Positions 40,641 through 49,329 of a stretch of 64,000 bases of DNA are shown here, in pieces (position 1 is the first letter of the stretch; each line of letters starts with the position of its first letter). A program made the position numbers and the translations under genes. This DNA comes from Pseudomonadales bacterium (GTDB lineage Bacteria; Pseudomonadota; Gammaproteobacteria; Pseudomonadales; Halieaceae), in the NCBI GenBank assembly GCA_024234815.1, contig JACKNO010000002.1, forward strand, positions 434,001 through 498,000, given 5' to 3'. Below the pieces are notes generated by a model. It worked only from the letters and a program-made list of their open reading frames with translations. It made no database searches and was not told the origin of the DNA.

Positions 40641-41774
40641 ATGTCGATGGCTCGCCGGTTCAGACTCCTGAGGCTGTGGCCGCCAGCCGCCCTCATCGGT
40701 CTCTTCCTGAGCCTTGCGCCGCTCGCCGTGAATGCAGGCAATGCGGCCGCGGACAACGTTCTAAACATTTACAACTGGGCGGATTATATCGACCCGGCGC
40801 TGATCGAGGAGTTTGAGCGTGAATTCGACATCAGGGTCAACTACGACATTTACGACTCCAGCGAAATTGTGGACACCAAGCTGCTCACCGGCCACTCCGG
40901 CTACGACGTCGTCATCCACTCTGCGGCCTTCTCCGCCCGGCTGATTCCTATCGGGGTTTACCAGAGTGTGAATTACTCGCGCCTGCGCAACTGGCACCAC
41001 ATCGACGGCGACCTCGTCGCCAGGATCAGGCGCGCCTACGGCGAGAATATCGCGGGTGTGCCGTATATGTGGGGCACAACCGGCTTTGCCTACAATCGCA
41101 AAATGATCCGCGAGCGCATGCCGGACGCACCCGTGAACAGCGGCGCCATGTTGTTTGACCCGGCAGTGGTATCGCGCTTCGCCGATTGCGGGGTCTCCCT
41201 GCTGGACGACCCCACATCGGTGATCCCGATTGCAATGCTGTACCTGGGCTACCCCGCAAACTCCGTCGAGCCACAGCACCTGGCAAAAGTCGAGGAACTG
41301 CTCAAGGCGGTACGCCCCTACATCAAATATTTCAGCTCCACCAAGATGCTGCTGGACCTGCCCAGCCGGGAAGTCTGTGTCGCCATGGCGTGGTCGGGAG
41401 ACTACTCCGTGGCGATGGCACGGGCGGCGGAAGTGGGGCTGGATATCGAACTTGCCTATACCATACCGCTAGAAGGCGCCGTGGACTGGTACGACATGAT
41501 GTATATACCGGCGGATGCGCCCCACCCGGACAACGCCTACCTGTTTATCGACTTTATGCTGCGCCCGGAAAATGCCGCCCGCGCCAGCAACTTTATCGGC
41601 TATGCCAACGGCAATCGCAGCGCCACCCCGTTGGTGGATCCCGCGATCACCTCGGACCCGGCCATCTACCCCGACGCCGAAACAATGCAGCGCCTGGAAT
41701 CCACCGTGGTGCACCCGCCGAAGCTGGAGCGACGGCGCTCGCGCACCTGGACCAAGATCAAAACAGGGCTATGA
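40641..41774 (+). CDS. potF: Polyamine-type ABC transporter, periplasmic binding protein
   Basis: The 377-residue protein has a signal peptide (hydrophobic stretch AALIGLFLSLAPLAVNA) and a PotD/PotF-type binding protein: NVLNIYNWADYIDPALIEEFE, YDSSEIVDTKLLTGHSGYDVVI, VPYMWGTTGFAYN. PotF binds putrescine and PotD spermidine; the family also includes binders of other amines and opines, so the ligand is uncertain. It is followed by the ATPase and two permease genes. The symbol is given by similarity of family and order, not proven specificity. Confidence 0.88.
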   Translation: MSMARRFRLLRLWPPAALIGLFLSLAPLAVNAGNAAADNVLNIYNWADYIDPALIEEFEREFDIRVNYDIYDSSEIVDTKLLTGHSGYDVVIHSAAFSARLIPIGVYQSVNYSRLRNWHHIDGDLVARIRRAYGENIAGVPYMWGTTGFAYNRKMIRERMPDAPVNSGAMLFDPAVVSRFADCGVSLLDDPTSVIPIAMLYLGYPANSVEPQHLAKVEELLKAVRPYIKYFSSTKMLLDLPSREVCVAMAWSGDYSVAMARAAEVGLDIELAYTIPLEGAVDWYDMMYIPADAPHPDNAYLFIDFMLRPENAARASNFIGYANGNRSATPLVDPAITSDPAIYPDAETMQRLESTVVHPPKLERRRSRTWTKIKTGL

Positions 41775-41792
41775 GATGAACAGGTACCGCCG

Positions 41793-42959
41793 ATGACAGA
41801 CCCGACAGGAGCAAAAACACCCGGCCAGGGCGGCGCCTGCAGCGGTACGCCGTGGAAGGATCCCGGGCAACATCCGTTCATCGAATTGCAGTCATTGAGC
41901 AAACGCTTCGGCGACTTCGCGGCGGTGGACGATGTCAGCCTCAAGATATACCGGGGTGAGCTTTTCACCATTCTCGGGGGATCCGGCTGCGGCAAGTCCA
42001 CATTGCTGCGCATGCTGGCGGGCTTCGAACAACCCTCCGCAGGGCGCATCCTGATCGATGGCGTGGACATCACCGACACGCCGCCCTACGAGCGCCCGGT
42101 AAACATGATGTTCCAGTCCTACGCCGTGTTCCCCCACATGACAGTGGAGCAGAACATAGCCTACGGCCTGAAAAAGGAAAAGCTGCCAAAAAGTCAGATC
42201 GCAGAGCGGGTCGCGGAGATGCTGCAACTGGTACAGCTGCCACAACTGGCAAAACGCAAACCGGGCCAGCTCAGCGGCGGCCAGAGCCAGCGCGTGGCCC
42301 TCGCCAGGGCGCTTATCAAGCGCCCCAAGGTGCTGCTGCTGGACGAACCGCTGGCGGCACTGGACAAGAAGCTGCGGGAGGAAACCCAGTTCGAGCTGAT
42401 GAACCTGCAGGACCAGCTGGGCATCACCTTCGTGGTGGTCACCCACGACCAGGAAGAAGCCATGACGCTGGCCACGAGAATCGCGGTGATGGATGCGGGA
42501 AAATTCGTGCAGATTGGTACGCCCAGCGAGGTCTATGAATTTCCGGCCAGCCGTTTTATCGCCAACTTTTTCGGCCAGATCAACGTCTTCGACGCCACGG
42601 TGGTGGCAAGCGATGACCACTTCCTGACAGCGCGACTGGACGACAGTAACACCGAAATCCGCACGCGGGACCATCAGCGCCTGGCACCCGGTACCCGCTG
42701 CTCGATAGGTGTGCGCCCGGAAAAACTGCTGATCAGCACCGAGGCGCCTGCCCAGGACGGCTACACCGTAACCCGGGGCGTGGTGGAAGACCTGGCGTAC
42801 TACGGCAACCGCTCCCTGTACCGGGTGCGCTCCCAGAACGGCCGCATGATCCAGGTGAGCGCACAGAACTACCAGCGCTCTTCAGAGCTGTTACTGGAAT
42901 GGGACGACGAGGTGTTCCTGAGCTGGCATTCCGAATGCAGCGTGGTGCTTTCCCAATGA
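41793..42959 (+). CDS. potG: Polyamine-type ABC transporter, ATP-binding protein
   Basis: The 388-residue ATPase has Walker A GGSGCGKST, signature LSGGQSQRVALARAL and Walker B VLLLDEPLAAL, followed by the H-loop VVVTHDQEEA. The C-terminal TOBE domain (about residues 300-388) is typical of PotA/PotG and related importers. It lies 18 bp after the binding-protein gene and 16 bp before the first permease. Confidence 0.92.
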   Translation: MTDPTGAKTPGQGGACSGTPWKDPGQHPFIELQSLSKRFGDFAAVDDVSLKIYRGELFTILGGSGCGKSTLLRMLAGFEQPSAGRILIDGVDITDTPPYERPVNMMFQSYAVFPHMTVEQNIAYGLKKEKLPKSQIAERVAEMLQLVQLPQLAKRKPGQLSGGQSQRVALARALIKRPKVLLLDEPLAALDKKLREETQFELMNLQDQLGITFVVVTHDQEEAMTLATRIAVMDAGKFVQIGTPSEVYEFPASRFIANFFGQINVFDATVVASDDHFLTARLDDSNTEIRTRDHQRLAPGTRCSIGVRPEKLLISTEAPAQDGYTVTRGVVEDLAYYGNRSLYRVRSQNGRMIQVSAQNYQRSSELLLEWDDEVFLSWHSECSVVLSQ

Positions 42960-42975
42960 GCACCGGGATGCCGCG

Positions 42976-43881
42976 ATGAGCACAGTCGTCAACCCCGGCA
43001 AGCGCGACCGTCTGTGGCGCGGCGTTGTCATCGCCACCCCCTACCTGTGGCTGCTACTGTTTTTCCTTATTCCCTTTGCCATCGTATTGAAAATCAGTTT
43101 TGCCGACCCGCTGGTGGCGCAGCCGCCCTTCTCTCCTTTCTTTGACTGGACGGCCACCACCGGGGACAGGATTCTCGCCACCCTGGATAACTACCGCTTT
43201 TTGCTGGAGGACAAGCTCTACCTGGTGAGCTACCTGAAATCGATCAAGATCGCGCTGATATCCACCGCGCTGTGCCTGTTGCTGGGCTTTCCCATGGCCT
43301 ATGCCATCGCACTGACGCCCTACCCCTGGCGCAACCTCTTGCTGCTGCTGGTCATACTGCCGTTCTGGACATCCTTTCTGCTGCGCGTGTACGCCTGGAT
43401 GGTGATGCTGGGAAAACAGGGTCTGATCAATCACCTGCTGATTTCGAGCGGCCTGATAGATGAACCCCTGCAAATGCTGTACACCGACGGCGCCGTCTAC
43501 CTCGGCATCGTGTATACCTATGTGCCGTTCATGATCCTGCCGCTGTACGCCACCCTTGAAAAACTTGACCTGGACCTGAACGAGGCCGCCGCGGACCTGG
43601 GCGCGCGACCGCACCAGATATTTCGCGATATCACCCTGCCGCTGGCGTTGCCCGGCATCATCGCCGGCTGCCTGCTGGTGTTTATTCCCGCCCTCGGCGA
43701 GTACGTGATCCCCGCCCTGCTGGGTGGACTCGATTCACTGATGATAGGGCGCACCCTGTACGATGAGTTTTTCGTCAACCGCGACTGGCCGCTGGCTTCG
43801 GCTGTCGCGGTGGTACTGCTATTGATCCTGATCCTGCCGATCATGCTGTTCCAGCGCCTGCAACAGGAAAGCGACGCATGA
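42976..43881 (+). CDS. potH: Polyamine-type ABC transporter, inner-membrane permease 1
   Basis: The 301-residue protein has about six membrane segments, starting with PYLWLLLFFLIPFAIVLKI. The EAA loop that contacts the ATPase is NEAAADLGARPHQIFRDITLPLALPGI. It is of PotB/PotH type. The gene overlaps the second permease gene by 4 bp. Confidence 0.9.
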   Translation: MSTVVNPGKRDRLWRGVVIATPYLWLLLFFLIPFAIVLKISFADPLVAQPPFSPFFDWTATTGDRILATLDNYRFLLEDKLYLVSYLKSIKIALISTALCLLLGFPMAYAIALTPYPWRNLLLLLVILPFWTSFLLRVYAWMVMLGKQGLINHLLISSGLIDEPLQMLYTDGAVYLGIVYTYVPFMILPLYATLEKLDLDLNEAAADLGARPHQIFRDITLPLALPGIIAGCLLVFIPALGEYVIPALLGGLDSLMIGRTLYDEFFVNRDWPLASAVAVVLLLILILPIMLFQRLQQESDA

Positions 43882-44687
43882 GGCGATCATCGACCTTCCT
43901 GTACTCGGTGTTGTGCTTCGGCTACGCCTTTCTGTACCTGCCGATTCTGGTACTGATGTTGTACTCCTTCAACAACGCTCGCCTGGCGACCGTCTGGGGC
44001 GGATTCTCGACGCGCTGGTACAGCGCCCTGCTGGAGAACGCCCAGATCCTCGATGCCGCTCTGCTGAGCCTGCAGATAGCGGTAGTCAGCGCCACCGTCG
44101 CGACCTTGCTGGGCACACTCGCCGCGCTGGGCCTGAACCGCATGGGACGCTATCGCGGACGCACCCTGTTTACCGGCATGATCGCCGCGCCGCTGGTCAT
44201 GCCCGAGGTCATTACCGGCCTGTCGCTGCTGCTGTTCGTAAGCCTGCAGGAATTGACCGGCTGGCCGTCCTCGCGCGGCGCCAACACCATCACCATCGCC
44301 CACATCACTTTCTCGATGGCCTATGTCGCGGTGATCGTGCAGTCGCGCCTCGCCTCCATGGATCATTCACTGGAAGAGGCGGCAATGGACCTGGGCGGAC
44401 GCCCTTTCGCCGTCACCCTGGATATCACCCTGCCCCTGGTGGCGCCCGCCATGGCGGCGGGCTGGCTGCTGGCCTTTACCCTGTCGCTGGACGACCTGGT
44501 GATCTCCAGCTTCACGTCCGGTGCCGGCGCCAGCACCCTGCCCATGGTGATCTTCTCCAAGGTGAAGCTGGGAGTCACCCCGGAGATCAACGCGCTGGCG
44601 ACGATAATTATCGGGATTGTGACGGTGGGAGTGCTTATCGCCGGCTGGACGATGTTGAGGCAGCAGCGGGTAAACCCAGGCCATTGA
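43878..44687 (+). CDS. potI: Polyamine-type ABC transporter, inner-membrane permease 2
   Basis: The 269-residue membrane protein of PotC/PotI type has several hydrophobic segments and an EAA loop LEEAAMDLGGRPFAVTLDITLPLVAPAM. It is the last gene of the TetR-acyl-CoA dehydrogenase-Pot operon. No clear terminator hairpin is visible in the 80 bp after the stop, although a short T run follows. Confidence 0.9.
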   Translation: MRRSSTFLYSVLCFGYAFLYLPILVLMLYSFNNARLATVWGGFSTRWYSALLENAQILDAALLSLQIAVVSATVATLLGTLAALGLNRMGRYRGRTLFTGMIAAPLVMPEVITGLSLLLFVSLQELTGWPSSRGANTITIAHITFSMAYVAVIVQSRLASMDHSLEEAAMDLGGRPFAVTLDITLPLVAPAMAAGWLLAFTLSLDDLVISSFTSGAGASTLPMVIFSKVKLGVTPEINALATIIIGIVTVGVLIAGWTMLRQQRVNPGH

Positions 44688-44768
44688 TGTCACGGTTTTT
44701 TACACTCACTGCGGCGCTTCCGTCTGGAATGAAACCAAGCGTCTGTTTTTCCACACAAAAAATTTCAA

Positions 44769-44783
44769 TGGCACACATATTGC
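44769..44783 (+). promoter_or_regulatory. Sigma-54 promoter of the PEP-CTERM gene
   Basis: TGGCAC-ACATA-TTGC matches the -24/-12 consensus at every fixed base, with GG (44770-44771) and GC (44782-44783) exactly 12 bp apart. It lies 72 bp before the ATG of the PEP-CTERM protein. PEP-CTERM/exosortase regulons in other Proteobacteria are known to depend on RpoN with the PrsR/PrsK pair, which fits. Confidence 0.75.
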
Positions 44784-44854
44784 GTCAATGGGATTATCAA
44801 AACCGTGTTTTTTCCTGATTCGACACATAAAACCGCAACCGGGGAGAACCAATA

Positions 44855-45670
44855 ATGACCAGCCTCAAATATAGCTTGAGCGCGGCGGTGTGCTTTGCCT
44901 TGCCAACCGTAGCGAATGCCGTCCCGGTAGATTTAAGCGGGTGGGCAGCAGAGGGGGGGAGTTCCTCTTGGGAGGTACAGCCCGGCAACGATACCGTACT
45001 GCAGACGGTCAACGGTGCCCCCACGATATTCTACGATCCCACGTTCACCAGCACCCAGGGAAAGGCACTGAGCGGCACGATCAGTGTGCAGACCAGCGGT
45101 GACGATGATTTCATCGGCTTCGTCCTCGGTTACGATGCCGGAGAAATTTTTTCCAGCACCGCAGACTTTTACCTGGTGGACTGGAAGCAGGAGCAGCCAG
45201 GCTCAACACCGGCCTGGGACGCGGGCATGTCCATATCCCACGTAACAAATGGCTCGAATGGCAATGTCACCTTCCCTCCCGCGCCATACTGGAATCACAC
45301 GCCCGGCGAGGTCGACCTGATCACCCGTGCGACAACGCTGGGAAATACCGGCTGGGTTGACTTCACTGAGTATACGTTCAACATCGTTTTCACCAGCACC
45401 CTCATCTCCGTCGTCGTCAACGGTCTGCAGGAGATCAGCATAACTCCGGCCGATGTTCCCGGCGTGTCATCTTTTACCGATGGCTCTTTCGGCTTCTACA
45501 ACTACTCCCAGGCGCAGGTTCTCTACGCGGGAATCACCGAGATCGATTGCACCGCGACTCCGGATGCCCCCGAATGCCAACCAGGGGCAGTCATACCCTC
45601 TCCCGCCACGCTCGCCCTGCTCGGTATTGGACTTGCGGGTCTCGGATGGGCGCGGCGCAAGAAGAGCTAG
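44855..45670 (+). CDS. PEP-CTERM-type sorted exported protein
   Basis: The 271-residue protein has an N-terminal signal peptide (YSLSAAVCFALPTVANA) and ends with IPSPATLALLGIGLAGLGWARRKKS: a short Pro-containing motif, a hydrophobic helix and an Arg/Lys tail, which is the PEP-CTERM pattern cut by exosortase. The body (VDLSGWAAEGGSSSWEVQPG, DDDFIGFVLGYDAGE, FYLVDWKQ) resembles beta-sandwich adhesion modules seen in thrombospondin C-terminal-like domains. It is preceded by a sigma-54 promoter. No exosortase gene is in the window. Confidence 0.82.
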   Translation: MTSLKYSLSAAVCFALPTVANAVPVDLSGWAAEGGSSSWEVQPGNDTVLQTVNGAPTIFYDPTFTSTQGKALSGTISVQTSGDDDFIGFVLGYDAGEIFSSTADFYLVDWKQEQPGSTPAWDAGMSISHVTNGSNGNVTFPPAPYWNHTPGEVDLITRATTLGNTGWVDFTEYTFNIVFTSTLISVVVNGLQEISITPADVPGVSSFTDGSFGFYNYSQAQVLYAGITEIDCTATPDAPECQPGAVIPSPATLALLGIGLAGLGWARRKKS

Positions 45671-45745
45671 GCACAAAGCCCTGTGACTCGATACCGATTA
45701 GAGTCGGGCTTGTACCGGTGGGAGCACTTATCGCCGGACGCGCAG

Positions 45746-45767
45746 AAAAACCCCCGTCATGCGGGGG
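45746..45767 (-). terminator. Intrinsic terminator of the cohesin-like gene
   Basis: On the minus strand a 6-bp GC stem (CCCCCG / CGGGGG, 5-nt loop) is followed by TTTTT, 20 bp after the stop of the gene at 45788-46393. The flanking sequence is almost identical to the terminator at 48727-48751. Confidence 0.8.
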
Positions 45768-45787
45768 CTACAGGGGAGAACTTCTGT

Positions 45788-46393
45788 TTACACTCTTTTG
45801 CGCCGAAACCAGCCGATGCCGGCAAGACCCAGTCCCAAAAGCGTAACAGTACCGGGTGCGGGGACATTATTTGCGCAGCCATTTGGCCCAATACAAATCT
45901 GGCCGTTCTGCAGCGTTGGGGAAATAGCCTCCCCGTTCTCATTTCCGAAAGTGGTCTGGGTCAGCGTCAAGGCTGTTTGGCCCTCAGCCTCTGCAAGGAA
46001 CTCGAAGGTTGCAAGCCGGAATGTGTTTCCGAGGATATCCTGATTGCTTATCAGGTCTGCCGGGGAATCAAAAGAAACCCCAAAAGCATACAGTCCTGCC
46101 GCGTTAGTCCCTGAACCGTATAAACCCAGGCAAAGGGAATCCAGCCCGCAATCCGGGTCGACGTTTATGGAAAAGGAACTCGCGATCGCGGCATTGAAGT
46201 TTACTTGCACATCAAAATCGCCGATGTAGTCGCCCACCGAACCGGTCCACATCAGATCCACACTGATCGTGTCCCCCACGTTACCCAGCGCGGGTGTCGG
46301 ATTCAGGCTGATCATCCCGGCCGAGGCCAATTGAGCCATACCGAACAGGCAAAGGCCGGTCAGGGTTTTCTTGAAGGTATTCAGCATTTTCAT
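45788..46393 (-). CDS. Secreted cohesin-like protein with PEP-CTERM-type sorting tail
   Basis: The 201-residue protein has a signal peptide (LTGLCLFGMAQLASA), a cohesin-like beta-sandwich core (GNVGDTISVDLMWTG, IGDFDVQVNFNAAIASSFSI, FRLATFEFLAEAEGQTALTL), and the tail VPAPGTVTLLGLGLAGIGWFRRKRV, a PEP-CTERM variant. Cohesin modules bind dockerins; the adjacent gene encodes a dockerin-like segment. The ATG at 46393 follows AGAGGAAG. A T-rich terminator lies just downstream. The gap to the upstream gene is 79 bp, so the two are probably co-transcribed. Confidence 0.82.
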   Translation of the reverse strand: MKMLNTFKKTLTGLCLFGMAQLASAGMISLNPTPALGNVGDTISVDLMWTGSVGDYIGDFDVQVNFNAAIASSFSINVDPDCGLDSLCLGLYGSGTNAAGLYAFGVSFDSPADLISNQDILGNTFRLATFEFLAEAEGQTALTLTQTTFGNENGEAISPTLQNGQICIGPNGCANNVPAPGTVTLLGLGLAGIGWFRRKRV

Positions 46394-46438
46394 TTTGGCA
46401 CTTCCTCTGTTTTTTGTAGTAATCGATATTCCGTGTAT

Positions 46439-46465
46439 TGACGGGAGGCCAAAGACCTCCCGTCA
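46439..46465 (-). terminator. Strong hairpin between the dockerin and cohesin genes
   Basis: A perfect 10-bp stem TGACGGGAGG / CCTCCCGTCA with a 7-nt loop begins 8 bp after the stop of the 46473-48278 gene. There is no T run on the minus strand, so it may only attenuate transcription or protect the upstream message. Confidence 0.45.
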
Positions 46466-46472
46466 GCCCGCA

Positions 46473-48278
46473 TCACGGGGTCGCGCAACGCGCCAGGGTG
46501 CACAGCAGCGTACACTGGCGTGCGTCGCTGACGTTGATCACCCCGTTAGCATCGTTATCCCGCGGGTCTCCGGGGAGGGCCACGGCATTACGCGCCGCTG
46601 TGATCAAGCTGATATCGTTGCGGTCGACATCCCCATCATTGTCGATATCACAGGCCACTGCTGGGGTATCCGTCCAGGTTTTGGTAGCAGTGTCACTCAA
46701 AGCACCGACGGTGGCCGTAATAAGATCATCGCCGGCATTCGTGCCGGTATAGCAGAACTGCGCCTCGCCGTTGCCCTGTGTAAATTCAAAACCATTGGTC
46801 GGGTTTACGCCGGTAACAACAAAGTCCACCCGTATCCCCGGCAATGGATCACTTTGCTGATCCAGGGTGGTGGCCACTACGCAGTGTTCGGTGTTGATCG
46901 GATTGGTGGCGGTTTTCGGCGCCAGTGTGAGGTCCGTCAACTCTGCCACTTCAGACAAACCCAGGCCGCCCGGGTAGCCGTAAGAATCAGCGTCGGCAAA
47001 TCCATAGGAGATCAATCCGAAGGGGACCGGAGCACTGAGCGTGTGGCTGCCCACAGTCACAGGCACCTGGGCACCAGAAAATCCGCTGGCACCGATCGCG
47101 CTGTAGGATCCGGCGGGTATCGGTACGCCATCCAGCACAACGGCTCCCACCCCGGCATTAGCCACGACCACATTCACATAATTGATCTGGAAGGTAACCG
47201 GGGGCGTGCTGATGGTGTAACTTGCCAGGAACTGCTCAAACGGCGGAACCACGACCTCAAAAGGGTCGGAAGTGACATTGTCCCAGGAGGTACCATTCGA
47301 ATACTGGGTTACCAGGACCGGTTTGTCTGCTGTTATGGTGGATGCGCTGATCAGGATCGTCTCATAGATTTCGCCCCGATTGAGGATAGCCACATTGGCG
47401 CCATTAACTGACACTGACGTGACGTCCGCTGAAGCCATAACCCGGAATGTATCCCCGCTGAGCCTGGTGGCAAGAGGAAAGGTCACAAATGCCTGCCCCC
47501 ATGTGCTGGTAGGTGGTATTTCTTCTACGATATGGTCACAGGCCACAGTATTGCCGTTGGGTATGTTAGCGCACTGGTGTCCACCAAAAACTGCAATAGG
47601 CTTGTCAGCGGAGATGATAGAGCCGCTGAGATCCGCCGGTGAAGAAAGGACACTACGCAGTTGATACGTACTGCCCCTGTTCATGCTGACATTGTAGGGA
47701 ACGCCTGCCGGGCGAGCCCCGCTGTTAACCGTTGGCGTAATGGTTACTGTGGTGTTGTCCTCGGTCGCGACGACGCCAAACTGGGTGGCATTGACGATGT
47801 TGACATTTTTATAGCCCTGGTTGATGTATTCGGTACCCAGTATGTCAGTGGGCAATCCCAGGAATGCATCTGTTGTATTTGCCCGCTGGTTGAGGCCGTA
47901 TACCGTGACTTCTTTCGATGCCGTCACATGAATGCCTTTGTTCTGCACTGTATCAACGGCAGTAACCTCGGCCGCTGCGGGAATCGACACGGTGGTAGCG
48001 GTACCCGGAACCACATTGAATGGGGTCGAAAATGCCAAGCCCGGAATTTCTACCGTGCCGTTGGTAGCTTCCTCGCCTGCGATGAAGAGTGTCATTGTCG
48101 GCGCGGTCAGGTTGGCGTTAAACATCAACCAGAAATCGGTGCCTTTGCTGTCAGCTTGCTGTGCCATGGCGGAGGTCACCGCAAACAGCCCAGCAAAGAA
48201 TAAGCCAAGCAAACTGGAGACTAAGCTCGTCCTCATACGGGACGCGCACCCAAAAACGAATCTCGAAGCATATTTCAT
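46473..48278 (-). CDS. Secreted IgGFc-binding-like protein with C-terminal dockerin-like module
   Basis: The 601-residue protein has a signal peptide (LLGLFFAGLFAVTSAMA) and an N-terminal domain of the IgGFc-binding type (SKGTDFWLMFNANL, KEVTVYGLNQRANTTDAFLGLPTDILG). A bacterial Ig-like stretch (about 450-540: GIRVDFVVTGVNPTNGF) precedes a C-terminal dockerin-like pair of calcium loops, DIDNDGDVDRNDISLI and DNDANGVINVSDARQC. It lacks a CTERM tail. It sits directly upstream of the cohesin-like gene on the same strand, so a cohesin-dockerin contact between the two products is plausible. Confidence 0.8.
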   Translation of the reverse strand: MKYASRFVFGCASRMRTSLVSSLLGLFFAGLFAVTSAMAQQADSKGTDFWLMFNANLTAPTMTLFIAGEEATNGTVEIPGLAFSTPFNVVPGTATTVSIPAAAEVTAVDTVQNKGIHVTASKEVTVYGLNQRANTTDAFLGLPTDILGTEYINQGYKNVNIVNATQFGVVATEDNTTVTITPTVNSGARPAGVPYNVSMNRGSTYQLRSVLSSPADLSGSIISADKPIAVFGGHQCANIPNGNTVACDHIVEEIPPTSTWGQAFVTFPLATRLSGDTFRVMASADVTSVSVNGANVAILNRGEIYETILISASTITADKPVLVTQYSNGTSWDNVTSDPFEVVVPPFEQFLASYTISTPPVTFQINYVNVVVANAGVGAVVLDGVPIPAGSYSAIGASGFSGAQVPVTVGSHTLSAPVPFGLISYGFADADSYGYPGGLGLSEVAELTDLTLAPKTATNPINTEHCVVATTLDQQSDPLPGIRVDFVVTGVNPTNGFEFTQGNGEAQFCYTGTNAGDDLITATVGALSDTATKTWTDTPAVACDIDNDGDVDRNDISLITAARNAVALPGDPRDNDANGVINVSDARQCTLLCTLARCATP

Positions 48279-48726
48279 CGTAACTACTCCTGTGTCGGTT
48301 GGCCGGCAATCGCCCTGCTATATGCCGGTGCTTATCAAAGTGCCAATAAACTGTGCATGCCCCTCACAGATCGCTCTGTGCAGCCGCAGTGCCCCAGCCT
48401 GAAGGCTTTCAGCGTGGCTCTACCGTGTTCGAACCCTGATTTTAGAACCATGCCTCAACAAGGACTGCCCTCGCGTAAATGAGGCAAGTTCCAGACCATT
48501 TGGAATATTGTCCATTATTTACAAGCAGTTATTATTCGGCTCATCAGACCTGTCGTGCTGGCGCAGCGGGCCAAGTGATAGTTTTGTAAAAGATTCTGAC
48601 ACCAGGAGTGGCCTCAGCGGGATCACTTTGCGAGCGGGCGACCACAAAGTCGGTGCCCACATTCCAGCGCTGGCAATTCCAGCCAAAGTGCCCTCGGGGA
48701 TGCGGCCGGCTGGCGGAATTCAGACC
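48279..48726. other. Long non-coding stretch upstream of the dockerin gene
   Basis: About 450 bp without a supported gene. It holds the leader and promoter of the dockerin gene; a weak sigma-54-like GGGCAC-TGCGG-CTGC (minus strand, 48394-48380) keeps the GG and GC spacing. Base composition is more AT-rich than the surroundings, notably around 48500-48540. No transposase remnant, tRNA or conserved RNA could be recognised. Confidence 0.4.
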
Positions 48727-48751
48727 AAAAAAAACCCCCGCGATGCGGGGG
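48727..48751 (-). terminator. Intrinsic terminator of the VPLPG-tail gene
   Basis: On the minus strand a 7-bp stem (CCCCCGC / GCGGGGG, 3-nt loop) is followed by eight T residues, 28 bp after the stop of the gene at 48779-49288. It is a textbook Rho-independent terminator. Confidence 0.85.
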
Positions 48752-48778
48752 CATGTGCTCACACTCAGTAAAAAATAA

Positions 48779-49288
48779 TCAGGCTTTTCTGCGCTTGATT
48801 GCCCCGAGGCCGAGAAGGGCTGAGCCGAACAACCAGGCTGCACCGGGGAGGGGTACGGCAAATCCAAAGGTTTCAGCCTGCCAAACTCCATTCACGACAG
48901 ATCCCCCTGCAATAGTTGCGATCGTGGGATCAATGATGTCGCTATTGGGCTCCGCAATAACGAAATCGATGAAGGACAGAACGCCATCATTCCAGGTAGC
49001 CCGTGGAAAGTCCGGGAAATCCACGTCATCGCTGCTTGTGAACACCTGCCCAAAAACCGTGAGCAGCAAGTCCACCTGGGGCGCACCGAGTGTTTCCTCG
49101 CCGATGCCCGCCAGATCGCTGCTATCGTATGTGACGTCTATAGTACCCGTCGCGCCCAGACCGGGGCCGCCGATGACGACGACACCCAACTGGTCCGTTA
49201 CCATAGCCGCGTGCACAGGACTCCAGCCAGTCAGTAATGCAAAAGCGACTGCGCACACCCTGAGGTACGATCCAAATTTCATTTTCAT
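48779..49288 (-). CDS. Small secreted protein with VPLPG-type CTERM sorting tail
   Basis: The 169-residue protein starts at ATG 49288 (MKMKFGSYLRVCAVAFALL), behind AAGGAG; a longer in-frame start at 49390 is less likely. The signal peptide ends near SPVHA. The core is beta-rich (DQLGVVVIGGPGLGATGTIDVTYDSSDLAG; PQVDLLLTVFGQVF) of unknown function. The C terminus VPLPGAAWLFGSALLGLGAIKRRKA is the VPLPA/PEP-CTERM-like variant: Pro motif, hydrophobic span and basic end. A sigma-54-like promoter lies about 40 bp upstream and a strong terminator follows. Confidence 0.8.
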   Translation of the reverse strand: MKMKFGSYLRVCAVAFALLTGWSPVHAAMVTDQLGVVVIGGPGLGATGTIDVTYDSSDLAGIGEETLGAPQVDLLLTVFGQVFTSSDDVDFPDFPRATWNDGVLSFIDFVIAEPNSDIIDPTIATIAGGSVVNGVWQAETFGFAVPLPGAAWLFGSALLGLGAIKRRKA

Positions 49289-49329
49289 TGCAACAACTCC
49301 TTTCGATGGTTTAACTCTTTCTACCATAG

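Noticed and set aside
48420..48445. GTTCGAACCC resembling a tRNA T arm
   Set aside because: Neither an acceptor stem, D arm nor anticodon arm can be built around it.
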